From an uncultured Collinsella sp. (GTDB taxonomy: Bacteria > Actinomycetota > Coriobacteriia > Coriobacteriales > Coriobacteriaceae): DNA of 7,662 nucleotides. The stretch is from assembly GCA_900551605.1 (NCBI GenBank), contig URWS01000065.1:1-7662 (forward strand). Reading direction: 5' to 3'. The notes under the pieces are model-generated. The model made no database searches and was not told the origin of the DNA. It saw only the letters and a list, made by a program, of their open reading frames with translations. This document shows, in pieces, positions 1 to 5,597 of the stretch (position 1 is its first letter; every line of letters begins with the position of its first letter). A program made the position numbers and the translations under genes.

Positions 1-1377
1 GTAACTCGGACGACCGGTCTGCTGGGTCACAAACGCAACAAAGATCTCGCAGCAGCCCGTCTGCTTGGAGCCAAAGCCGCCGCCGATGCGCGGCTTAATG
101 ACCTGCACCTGCGACTGCGGGATATCGAGCGACTGGGCGACCATGCGGCGCACGTGGAAGGGCACCTGCGTGGAGGTGGTCACCGAGATACGCCCGAACG
201 CGTCAGTTGTCGCAAAGGCGCGGAAGGTTTCCATGGGCGCGGTCTGCGTGGCCTGGCTGGTATAGGTACGGGTGAAGACGATGTCGCTCTGGGCGAAGGC
301 CTCGTCCAAATCGCCAAAGTCGCTGGTACCGCTGCACACCAGGTTGCGCGAGACATCCCCGCCCTGCGGGAACATAAAGGTCACGTCGCCCTCGGGGTGG
401 ACCACGATGTCGTTATCGAGTGCCTGGGTAAAGTCGAGCAGCGGCTCGAGCACCTCATAGTCGACCTTGATGAGCTTGAGCGCCTTGTCGGCAGCCTCCT
501 CGGTCTCGGCGGCGACGATCGCCACCTCCTCGTTTTGGTAACGGACGAGGTTCTCGAGAATCAGGCGGTCGTAGGGACTCGGCTGCGGATAGCTCTGGCC
601 GGCGATGGTAAAGCGGCGCTGGGGCACGTCCTCGTAGGTGTAGACGCCCACCACGCCGGGCACCTTCAGGGCGCGAGACGTATCGATGGAGCGAATCTTG
701 GCACGGGCATACGGGCTGCGCTTGAGCTTAACGATCAGGGCACCGGCGGGCACCATATCGCCGGTGTAGACGGGACGACCCTCGAGCAGCGCCTTCGAGT
801 CCTTCTTGGGCTGCTTGTGAGTGATCTGCTTGTAGGAGACACCGTCGGAGCTGGTGTTATTGACCGGCAGCTCGGGCATCTCAAAGCCCACCTGCACGCC
901 GGACTCGTTGAGGAAGCGCACGATGGCGCGCAGCTGGCTCTCGTAGCCGCTGCAACGGCACAGATTGCCGGCGAGCTGGCGCGAGAGCTCCTCGCGCGTG
1001 GCGACGAGGCTCGGGTCCTCCTTGGCGGCGCGGGCGAGCGCCAGCACGTTCATGATGAGGCCGGGGGCGCAAAAACCGCACTGCTCGGCGCCTTCGGCAG
1101 CCATTGCGCGGGCAAGCGCCTCGGACTCGGCCTTAAGGCCCTCAAGCGTGGTGATGGCGTGGCCCTCAACACGGGCGGCGGGAACCGAGCAGCTCAACAC
1201 CGGGTCGCCGTCGAGCCACACCGTGCACAAGCCGCAGTTAGTGGTCTCGCAGGCGCAGCGCACCGACGCGCAGCCCTGCTCGCGCAGCAGCGCAAAGAGC
1301 ATGGTGTCGGGGGCAATCTGAACCTTGACCTTGCGGCCGTTGAGCGTAAAGGAAAGATCGATGAGTTTGGCAGCCAT
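1..1377 (-). CDS. Molybdenum hydroxylase, fused [2Fe-2S] and molybdopterin subunit (XdhD / Se-dependent xanthine dehydrogenase type), 3' end cut by window edge
   Basis: The N-terminal 459 residues are present and the frame runs off the left edge without a stop. Residues 1-75 form a plant-type ferredoxin domain with cluster ligands C43, C48, C51 and C63. Residues about 85-160 form the second [2Fe-2S] domain with QCGFC (C100, C103) and LCRC (C140, C142). After a linker, the molybdopterin-binding domain begins near residue 190 and reaches the GGGFGSK cofactor loop at 432-438. The family hydroxylates purines or related heterocycles, passing electrons from molybdenum through the clusters to FAD. 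The fused order and the GQSYPQPSP and GGGFGSKQ stretches resemble E. coli XdhD and the selenium-dependent hydroxylase families more than classical three-subunit xanthine dehydrogenases. Full-length relatives are about 850-950 residues. The start overlaps the stop of the FAD gene (TAATG), implying translational coupling. The substrate and the presence of labile selenium cannot be read from the sequence. Confidence 0.93.
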   Translation of the reverse strand, partial: MAAKLIDLSFTLNGRKVKVQIAPDTMLFALLREQGCASVRCACETTNCGLCTVWLDGDPVLSCSVPAARVEGHAITTLEGLKAESEALARAMAAEGAEQCGFCAPGLIMNVLALARAAKEDPSLVATREELSRQLAGNLCRCSGYESQLRAIVRFLNESGVQVGFEMPELPVNNTSSDGVSYKQITHKQPKKDSKALLEGRPVYTGDMVPAGALIVKLKRSPYARAKIRSIDTSRALKVPGVVGVYTYEDVPQRRFTIAGQSYPQPSPYDRLILENLVRYQNEEVAIVAAETEEAADKALKLIKVDYEVLEPLLDFTQALDNDIVVHPEGDVTFMFPQGGDVSRNLVCSGTSDFGDLDEAFAQSDIVFTRTYTSQATQTAPMETFRAFATTDAFGRISVTTSTQVPFHVRRMVAQSLDIPQSQVQVIKPRIGGGFGSKQTGCCEIFVAFVTQQTGRPSY

Positions 1378-2291
1378 TAGCGCACCTCGCTAGAATCGAC
1401 GCCGGGCACGCGGCGGCAGGAATACTCGTCCGTGGCAAACTTAGGGATCTGCACGCCCTCGAGCTCGCGAGCAAGCGCGGCAGAAAGCTCGATACCGGCG
1501 GCACGGCGCACGGCCTGGATCGCCAGCGGGGCCGAGATGCGGCGGCGGTAGTCGGCCGAGCCCCACAGGTTGGTGCCGTAGCTCAGGGCACGCACGGATG
1601 CGGCCAGGGCGCGCAGCTCGTCCTCGGAAGGCTGCTCGCTCGTGAGACCACTCGCCTCGCCCTGCAGCAGGGCCGCACGCAGCGGGCGAGCGCCCACGGT
1701 GACGTGCCAGACGCTATCCCACCAGGCGGCGGTGACGTTGAGCGAGGGGAAGTCGGTCGCGGCCTTGCGAACGGCCTCGTAGCTCGCGCGGTAATCGTGT
1801 TTGACGACCACCACGTGCTCGATCACGTCGCGCACATAGCCCATACCGACGAACTCGGCGAGCGGAACGCGGCCCGCGCCCGTCAGCTCAACATAGGAAT
1901 CGAGCGCAAGGAAGGCAGAGAGGACGTCCGAGAAGCCAAAGCGGCCGTAGATGCTGCCGCCCACCGTTGCGGTGTTACGCAGCTGCACGCCTACGATATC
2001 GTGGACGGCGAACTCGAACACGTTGTTGACGAGCGCGTTGAGCTCGGCGTGGCGCTCAAGCTGGCGCAGCGTGCACATGGCGCCGATGCGAAACTCGGTC
2101 TCGGTCTCCTCGATCTGATCGAGTCCGCAGGCCGAAAGGTCAATCGCCGTCGCCACGCGACGCGATCCCAGGCGCATCCAGATGCCGCCGCCGACAATCT
2201 TGTTGTTGCGGTTTATCTGCAAGAGCTCATAGGCTTCGGCCGCGTTTCCAACACGGACGTAGGTACCGAACTTGAGCACGTTCTCCCCCAT
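1377..2291 (-). CDS. FAD-binding subunit of the molybdenum hydroxylase (YgfM-like)
   Basis: This 304-residue protein is the flavin subunit that takes electrons from the iron-sulfur clusters of the next gene's product. The FAD-binding PCMH/CO-dehydrogenase flavoprotein fold shows in the first FAD loop IVGGGIWMRLG (residues 32-42) and the second loop NTATVGGSIYGRFG (106-119), followed by DVLSAFLALD. A CODH flavoprotein C-terminal domain follows from about residue 170. Overall layout matches E. coli YgfM (about 260 residues), with a longer C-terminal tail ending in a cysteine/arginine-rich stretch. It ends in TAA sharing one base with the next start codon, so the two form an operon. The ATG at 2291 has only an AAGAG directly in front of it. 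A GTG four codons later follows GGGGGAG, so the true start could be there. A weak extended -10 (TGGTACACT) lies about 30 bases upstream. Confidence 0.92.
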   Translation of the reverse strand: MGENVLKFGTYVRVGNAAEAYELLQINRNNKIVGGGIWMRLGSRRVATAIDLSACGLDQIEETETEFRIGAMCTLRQLERHAELNALVNNVFEFAVHDIVGVQLRNTATVGGSIYGRFGFSDVLSAFLALDSYVELTGAGRVPLAEFVGMGYVRDVIEHVVVVKHDYRASYEAVRKAATDFPSLNVTAAWWDSVWHVTVGARPLRAALLQGEASGLTSEQPSEDELRALAASVRALSYGTNLWGSADYRRRISAPLAIQAVRRAAGIELSAALARELEGVQIPKFATDEYSCRRVPGVDSSEVR

Positions 2292-2370
2292 CTCTTCACT
2301 TGTCCAGTACGTTTAAGTGTACCAAACGAGGGGCCGCACACCGTTTTAGGACAAAATCCTCCCACCCATC

Positions 2371-2445
2371 CATAACTTGCGGTGATATACGGACTGATTA
2401 GCCGTTCTGGAACGCAAAACAGTCCGTATATCACCGCAACTTATG
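2371..2445. repeat. 63-nt palindromic element, copy 1 (long hairpin)
   Basis: Positions 2377-2395 and 2421-2439 are perfect 19-base inverted repeats (TTGCGGTGA then TATACGGACT, and its complement). A C-C mismatch (2376/2440) is followed by five more pairs (2371-2375 with 2441-2445). The 25-base loop contains a smaller palindrome, CGTTC-TG-GAACG, at 2403-2414. The distance from TTGCGG to CCGCAA is 63 bases, the same as in the copy at 5508-5570, and the ends are shared while the rest of the stem differs. There is no T-tract on either side, so it does not look like an intrinsic terminator. It sits between the gdhA terminator and the FAD-subunit gene. It may be a REPIN-like repeat or a structured RNA; I do not recognise the family. 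Confidence 0.85.
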
Positions 2446-2463
2446 AGGAGTCCTCCGGGATAG

Positions 2464-2495
2464 AAAAAGGCTCCCAGCCAGAGAGCTGGGAGCCT
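2464..2495 (-). terminator. Intrinsic terminator of gdhA
   Basis: An 11-bp perfect stem (AGGCTCCCAGC 2468-2478 with GCTGGGAGCCT 2485-2495) encloses a six-base loop. On the minus strand the stem is followed directly by TTTTTC (2468-2463). It begins 25 bases after the gdhA stop codon, the usual place for a Rho-independent terminator, and should separate gdhA from the hydroxylase operon. Confidence 0.92.
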
Positions 2496-2520
2496 CATCA
2501 CATGCTATGTCAGGTAGGGT

Positions 2521-3876
2521 TTAGCAGACGCCCTGGGCGAGCATGGCGTCGGCGACCTTCAGGAAGCCGGCGATGTTGGCGCCCATGACAAAGTTGCCCT
2601 CCTGGCCGTACTCCTTGGCGGTGTCGTCCACGTTGTGGAACATGCCGCGCATGAGCTGCTCGAGCTTGCCATCGACCTCCTCGAAGGTCCAGGACAGGTG
2701 CTCGGCGTTCTGGCTCATCTCCAGGCCGGACACGAGCACGCCACCGGCGTTGGCAGCCTTACCGGGCATAAAGGCGACACCGTTCTCCTGGAAGTAGGTC
2801 GTGGCCTCGATGGTCGTGGGCATGTTCGCGCCCTCGCCGACCACCTTGCAGCCGTTGGCGACGAGCGCCTGGGCGTCCTCGAGCAGCAGCGTGTTCTCGC
2901 GAGCGCAGGGCAGCGCGATGTCGCAGGGCAGCTGCCACACGCCGCGGCCGTCGCCCTCGTGCCACACGGCGTTGGGCTTCTCGTCAACGTACATAGCGAG
3001 CGTAACACCCTTGTCGTGGCCGGAGCGCTTCTTGTTGTAGACATGCTCGAGCACGGTGTAGTCGATGCCGTCGGGATCCTCGACCCAGCCATGGGTGTCG
3101 GAGCAGGCCAGCACCTTGCCACCGAGCTGGGAGACCTTCTGGACGGCGTAGATAGCGACGTTGCCGGAGCCATGAACGACGACGTTCTTGCCCTCGAAGG
3201 AGTCGCCGCGGCTCTTGAGGTACTCGTCCACAAAGTAGGCCAGGCCATAGCCGGTGGCCTCGGTACGGGCGAGCGAGCCGCCAAAGGAAAGGCCCTTGCC
3301 GGTGAGGACGCCGGTCCACTCGTTGGTCAGGCGCTTGTACTGACCGAACAGGTAGGCAACCTCGCGGCCGCTAACGCCCAGGTCGCCGGCGGGAACGTCG
3401 GTGTTGGGGCCGATGTGGCGATAGAGCTCGGTCATGAAGGACTGGCAGAAGTGCATGATCTCGTTGTTGGACTTGCCCTTAGGATCAAAGTCGGAGCCGC
3501 CCTTGCCGCCGCCCATGGGAAGGGTGGTCAGGCTGTTCTTGAGGATCTGCTCCAGACCCAGGAACTTGAGCATACCCAGGGTGACCGTCGGGTTAAAGCG
3601 CAGGCCGCCCTTGTAGGGCCCGATGGCAGAGTTGAACTCGACGCGGTAACCGCGGTTGACCTGGACCTTGCCCTGGTCGTCGACCCAGGGAACACGGAAC
3701 ATAACGATGCGCTCGGGCTCGACGAGGCGCTCGAGCAGGGCGGCCTCCTCGTACTCGGGGTGGGCGTCGAGCGCCGGCTGGATGGTGCCGAGGATCTCGG
3801 TCGCGGCCTGGATGAACTCAGGCTGCTCGGGATAGCGGGCCTTGAGCTCTTCGAGAACTTTCTGCGTGTAGCTCAT
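2521..3876 (-). CDS. gdhA: Glutamate dehydrogenase, hexameric ~450-residue type (probably NADP-dependent)
   Basis: The 451-residue product interconverts 2-oxoglutarate plus ammonium and glutamate in the cytoplasm. It is close to E. coli GdhA (447 residues) along its whole length. The N-terminal domain carries GPYKGGLRF (K89) and PMGGGKGGSDFDPK with the catalytic lysine K125. The acid residue D165 sits in PAGDLGVSGRE. The Rossmann domain has GSGNVA at 236-241, and TGKGLSFGGS and EGANMPTT are also conserved. NADP preference is inferred from the family. The start is chosen at 3876 because TGGAGG lies five bases upstream and the protein then begins like its relatives. An in-frame ATG at 3924 would add 16 residues with no family counterpart and would place this SD inside the gene. 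It is transcribed alone: a 257-base leader region precedes it and a strong terminator follows. Confidence 0.98.
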   Translation of the reverse strand: MSYTQKVLEELKARYPEQPEFIQAATEILGTIQPALDAHPEYEEAALLERLVEPERIVMFRVPWVDDQGKVQVNRGYRVEFNSAIGPYKGGLRFNPTVTLGMLKFLGLEQILKNSLTTLPMGGGKGGSDFDPKGKSNNEIMHFCQSFMTELYRHIGPNTDVPAGDLGVSGREVAYLFGQYKRLTNEWTGVLTGKGLSFGGSLARTEATGYGLAYFVDEYLKSRGDSFEGKNVVVHGSGNVAIYAVQKVSQLGGKVLACSDTHGWVEDPDGIDYTVLEHVYNKKRSGHDKGVTLAMYVDEKPNAVWHEGDGRGVWQLPCDIALPCARENTLLLEDAQALVANGCKVVGEGANMPTTIEATTYFQENGVAFMPGKAANAGGVLVSGLEMSQNAEHLSWTFEEVDGKLEQLMRGMFHNVDDTAKEYGQEGNFVMGANIAGFLKVADAMLAQGVC

Positions 3877-3880
3877 GCTT

Positions 3881-3886
3881 CCTCCA
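3881..3886 (-). promoter_or_regulatory. Ribosome binding site that fixes the gdhA start
   Basis: TGGAGG on the minus strand lies four to five bases before the ATG at 3876. It decides against the in-frame ATG at 3924, which has no comparable purine-rich site at the right distance. Confidence 0.85.
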
Positions 3887-3911
3887 ATGATGGGAAACGA
3901 AAAGTGTCGGT

Positions 3912-3932
3912 CGCGGCACCCCATGCGCCGCG
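3912..3932 (-). other. GC-rich hairpin in the gdhA 5' leader
   Basis: On the minus strand CGCGGCGC (3932-3925) can pair with GTGCCGCG (3919-3912) over a five-base loop, giving eight pairs with one G-U wobble. It lies 36 bases upstream of the gdhA start, outside the ribosome binding site. It may only stabilise the mRNA; no known regulatory motif is recognised. Confidence 0.45.
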
Positions 3933-3949
3933 AGCTTTATCGAGTATGG

Positions 3950-3955
3950 ATAATA
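3950..3955 (-). promoter_or_regulatory. gdhA: Possible -10 element for gdhA
   Basis: TATTAT on the minus strand matches the sigma-70 -10 consensus at five of six positions and lies about 74 bases before the start codon. No good -35 hexamer is visible at 16-18 bases upstream, so this is only a candidate. Confidence 0.3.
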
Positions 3956-4092
3956 TCGCACTGTTGCAGCAAAGTTTCGCATAAGCCGACGAGCAGATGT
4001 TTCGTTTTGATTACGATGCAGGTAGAGGCGTTTTTGAGTGCCCGACATGCAAAACCCGTGTTTCAAACCTGTTTCGTCCACGTGTTCCAAGC

Positions 4093-4123
4093 CACCACAT
4101 TGGGGACAGGCACCTTTGTGGTG
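4093..4123. repeat. REP-like palindrome with GGGGACAGGCACC core
   Basis: CACCACA (4093-4099) pairs with TGTGGTG (4117-4123) around a 17-base loop containing GGGGACAGGCACC. On the minus strand this reads AAGGTGCCTGTCCCC, a sequence I know as a recurrent intergenic repeat in diverse bacteria, often discussed with REP-type elements and Y1/IS200-like (RAYT) transposases. It begins 10 bases after the stop of the Se/S-carrier-like gene. There is no T-tract, so any terminator role is doubtful. The assignment rests on recall and not on a search. Confidence 0.5.
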
Positions 4124-4133
4124 ATGTTGGTGG

Positions 4134-4529
4134 TTAGAGGACGAGCTGATGGTAGTCGGCGGGGGTTATGCGGCCTTCGGTGGCAGCGCGGAAGGCGGCG
4201 AGTGCATCGCCCGAGAACGGCATGGCCCAGCACAGCCCGCAGCCGGCGGTGATGGAGCCGGGCAGCGGCATGATGCGCCCGGGCACACCGGCGGCAAGGC
4301 ACAGCTGCTCGCATTCCATCACATCGAAGGTGCTATCGAACGAAACGATGATCTTGCGTTCGTGATCAGGAGCATCGCCAAACGAGGCCTCGCGGTGCGA
4401 CTCACGATACGCAGCCGCCGCTGCCTCTTCCTCGGCCGTATGTCCACAGCCGCTACAGCCGCAGGTACAAGGCTCGGACCCATCGCAAGTGCAAGGTTCT
4501 CCCGTGTCGGGACAAATATCGTGAGACAT
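4134..4529 (-). CDS. Se/S-carrier-like (DUF3343) protein with cysteine-rich N-terminus
   Basis: This 131-residue cytoplasmic protein has two parts. Residues 1-30 hold seven cysteines (6, 13, 15, 21, 23, 25, 28) in CxC and CxxC spacings, as in a metal- or chalcogen-binding segment. After an alanine/glutamate-rich linker, residues about 58-131 resemble the DUF3343 / putative Se/S carrier family: a beta strand RKIIVSFDST, a helix, the strand RIMPLPGSIT, then the cysteine loop AGCGLCWAMP (C97, C100), which relatives show as SCGLA. That family is linked by gene context to selenium metabolism. Here it is next to mobA and the selenocysteine genes. It starts 15 bases after the mobA stop with GGAG five bases before the ATG, so the two are probably co-transcribed. 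Its biochemical activity is unknown. Selenium delivery is inference. Confidence 0.82.
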   Translation of the reverse strand: MSHDICPDTGEPCTCDGSEPCTCGCSGCGHTAEEEAAAAAYRESHREASFGDAPDHERKIIVSFDSTFDVMECEQLCLAAGVPGRIMPLPGSITAGCGLCWAMPFSGDALAAFRAATEGRITPADYHQLVL

Positions 4530-4544
4530 GGCAACTCCAATCGT

Positions 4545-5177
4545 CTAGGCGAGTAACTCGGCCGCCGTAAACTCCTCGGGCGTATTGACGTTTTCGAAGC
4601 AGAGCGTCGAGCCTGCGACCTTAACGATTTGAGGCTCGTCCATATAACCAGCCTGAACGCGATTAATCAGGCAGCGAATGCGCTGACGGTCGCAGGCGAG
4701 CAGCTCTTGGGCGACCGGCGCACACGCGTCACGGCGCCAGACAGCACAAAGCGGCTCAATCCCCCGCTCCTCGCGCGGCACGCACACGTCGAGCGCCTCG
4801 GCCTCGACACAGCTGGCAAGGGCACCGATTAGCTTCGAAGAGACAAACGGCATATCACAGGCGACGATAGCAACGAGAGGCAGCCGGGCCGCAGTCAGCG
4901 AACTCGCGATGCCGCGCATGGCGCCCGCCGGCCCCTCAAGGTCCGGCACTATTCGCGGCACCAGACCGCCAAACGTGCGCTCCTCAAGGTAGGCAAGCTC
5001 GCTGGGACGCGAAGTCGTCACGACCAACTCGCCGGCAACTGGCGCCAGCCGACCCAGCACGCGTTCGATGAGCGGCTCGCCGCAAAACGCCATGCGCGCC
5101 TTATCACAGCCCATGCGCGAGGACAGCCCACCCGCTTGGACGACACAAGAAAGATCGGCACGTCTTACGGTAGTCAT
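4545..5177 (-). CDS. mobA: Molybdenum cofactor guanylyltransferase (MobA-like)
   Basis: The 210-residue protein should transfer GMP from GTP to molybdopterin, making the guanine dinucleotide cofactor. The nucleotidyltransferase signature AGGLSSRMGCDKA spans residues 15-27. EGPAGAMRGI (81-90) and ACDMP (106-110, with the metal-binding D108) follow, and ENVNTPEEF (195-203) closes the protein as in E. coli MobA (194 residues). The ATG at 5177 is chosen because GGAGGTG ends nine bases upstream and family similarity begins right after it. The open frame extends to 5570 but there it crosses the selenocysteine tRNA gene. MobA modifies cofactor for DMSO-reductase-family enzymes such as formate dehydrogenase, often selenoproteins, which would explain the neighbours. 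A cytidylyltransferase (MocA) role for the hydroxylase at the left is less likely from the motifs. Confidence 0.93.
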   Translation of the reverse strand: MTTVRRADLSCVVQAGGLSSRMGCDKARMAFCGEPLIERVLGRLAPVAGELVVTTSRPSELAYLEERTFGGLVPRIVPDLEGPAGAMRGIASSLTAARLPLVAIVACDMPFVSSKLIGALASCVEAEALDVCVPREERGIEPLCAVWRRDACAPVAQELLACDRQRIRCLINRVQAGYMDEPQIVKVAGSTLCFENVNTPEEFTAAELLA

Positions 5178-5186
5178 ACGGCAAAA

Positions 5187-5193
5187 CACCTCC
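5187..5193 (-). promoter_or_regulatory. Ribosome binding site that fixes the mobA start
   Basis: GGAGGTG on the minus strand, a seven-base match to the anti-SD, lies nine bases before the ATG at 5177. It supports this start over ATG codons further upstream in the same frame, the nearest of which overlaps the site itself. Confidence 0.8.
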
Positions 5194-5215
5194 ATCGGCA
5201 TGCTCGAAACCCGGT

Positions 5216-5267
5216 GCACGAAGCTAAATACAGCCACCGAAATAGCAGCGCTACAAAAAGCTCGTGC
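5216..5267 (-). other. Two-tier hairpin in the mobA leader
   Basis: On the minus strand GCACGAGCT (5267-5259) can pair with AGCTTCGTGC (5225-5216), nine pairs with one bulged T. Inside it, TAGC and GCTA (5253-5250 and 5246-5243) can form a second small stem. It fills the space between the selC terminator and the mobA ribosome site. It matches no riboswitch I recognise and could be chance. Confidence 0.35.
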
Positions 5268-5323
5268 AATAACAAAACAGCGCCTTTGCGGCACGCAGCA
5301 AGACCGCGAGCACAAAAGCGCTG
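5268..5323 (-). terminator. Probable intrinsic terminator of selC
   Basis: On the minus strand CAGCGCTTTTGTG (5323-5311) pairs with CGCAAAGGCGCTG (5290-5278), giving 13 continuous pairs of which two are G-U wobbles. The loop is 20 bases. TTTTGTTATT (5277-5268) follows directly. The stem begins eight bases after the CCA end of the tRNA. The wobbles only pair in the minus-strand RNA, which supports the orientation. It suggests that mobA is not simply read from the tRNA promoter. Confidence 0.78.
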
Positions 5324-5331
5324 GTAGCATA

Positions 5332-5428
5332 TGGCGGGAACGTATGTGAATCGAACACATCCAAGACGTTTCGCACGCCTCGCAACGGTTTTGAGGACCG
5401 CGGAGCCCACCGGAGCCCATCCGTTCCC
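5332..5428 (-). tRNA. selC: tRNA-Sec, anticodon UCA
   Basis: The 97-nt gene folds as a bacterial selenocysteine tRNA (E. coli: 95 nt) with encoded CCA (5334-5332). The acceptor strands are GGGAACGG and ACGTTCCC: seven pairs plus a G-A at the eighth position. The D-arm is the six-pair form typical of this tRNA, GGGCTC-CGGT-GGGCTC, with a four-base loop; three of its pairs need care because the two strands are a direct repeat pairing partly by G-U. The anticodon stem GCGGT/ACCGT holds loop CCTCAAA, so the anticodon TCA is at 5394-5392 and position 33 is C where U is expected. A 24-nt variable arm (stem GAGGCGT/ACGTCTT) and a T-arm ATGTG-TTCGATT-CACAT follow. Discriminator base is G. SelA charges it with selenium and SelB delivers it at UGA codons; both genes lie directly upstream. 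Confidence 0.96.
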
Positions 5429-5440
5429 AAGTGCGCCGGT

Positions 5441-5449
5441 ATTTTACCA
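5441..5449 (-). promoter_or_regulatory. Extended -10 promoter of selC
   Basis: TGGTAAAAT on the minus strand fits the extended -10 form TGnTATAAT with one mismatch in the hexamer. It ends 12 bases before the first base of the tRNA, so transcription would start about five bases upstream of the mature 5' end. The -35 region (near 5464-5469, CGACTG) is poor, which extended -10 promoters tolerate. Confidence 0.6.
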
Positions 5450-5507
5450 AACCAAGCAGGCCGCAGTCGCCCGGCACGACGAGAAGAATCATACCTCCCA
5501 GCCTAAC

Positions 5508-5570
5508 TTGCGGTGAAATAGTTCCTGTTTGGAGGCTCAGATATCCCATACAGGAACTATTCCACCGCAA
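5508..5570. repeat. 63-nt palindromic element, copy 2 (long hairpin)
   Basis: Positions 5508-5528 and 5550-5570 form 21-base inverted repeats with one non-Watson-Crick position (5516/5562), which is a G-U pair in minus-strand RNA but an A-C clash in plus-strand RNA. The loop is 21 bases. Ends (TAACTTGCGGTGA on the left, ACCGCAACT on the right), the C-C mismatch just outside the stem (5507/5571) and the 63-base length match the copy at 2377-2439. The inner stem AATAGTTCCTGT differs from TATACGGACT there. It lies between the selB stop and the selC promoter, with no T-tract at its end. Confidence 0.85.
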
Positions 5571-5597
5571 CTGAAAAAGCGGGGCAGGGTGACCGAC

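Noticed and set aside
154..1380. 408-residue open frame on the plus strand antisense to the molybdenum hydroxylase gene
   Set aside because: The minus frame encodes conserved iron-sulfur and molybdopterin motifs; the antisense frame is a GC-rich shadow with low-complexity G/A/L/H composition.
2377..2439. The long palindromes as intrinsic terminators
   Set aside because: Neither copy is followed by a T-tract on either strand, and gdhA already has a separate strong terminator.
3877..3924. 16-residue N-terminal extension of gdhA
   Set aside because: A good SD lies inside it and relatives start at the shorter form.
2635..3984. 449-residue plus-strand open frame over gdhA
   Set aside because: It is antisense to an unmistakable glutamate dehydrogenase and shows no family motifs.
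5178..5267. Moco riboswitch in front of mobA
   Set aside because: The leader is only about 90 bases and I see none of the conserved multi-stem layout of that riboswitch.
5178..5570. Upstream extension of the mobA frame (up to 131 extra residues)
   Set aside because: It runs across the selenocysteine tRNA gene, its promoter and terminator, and has no family counterpart; the strong SD supports the start at 5177.
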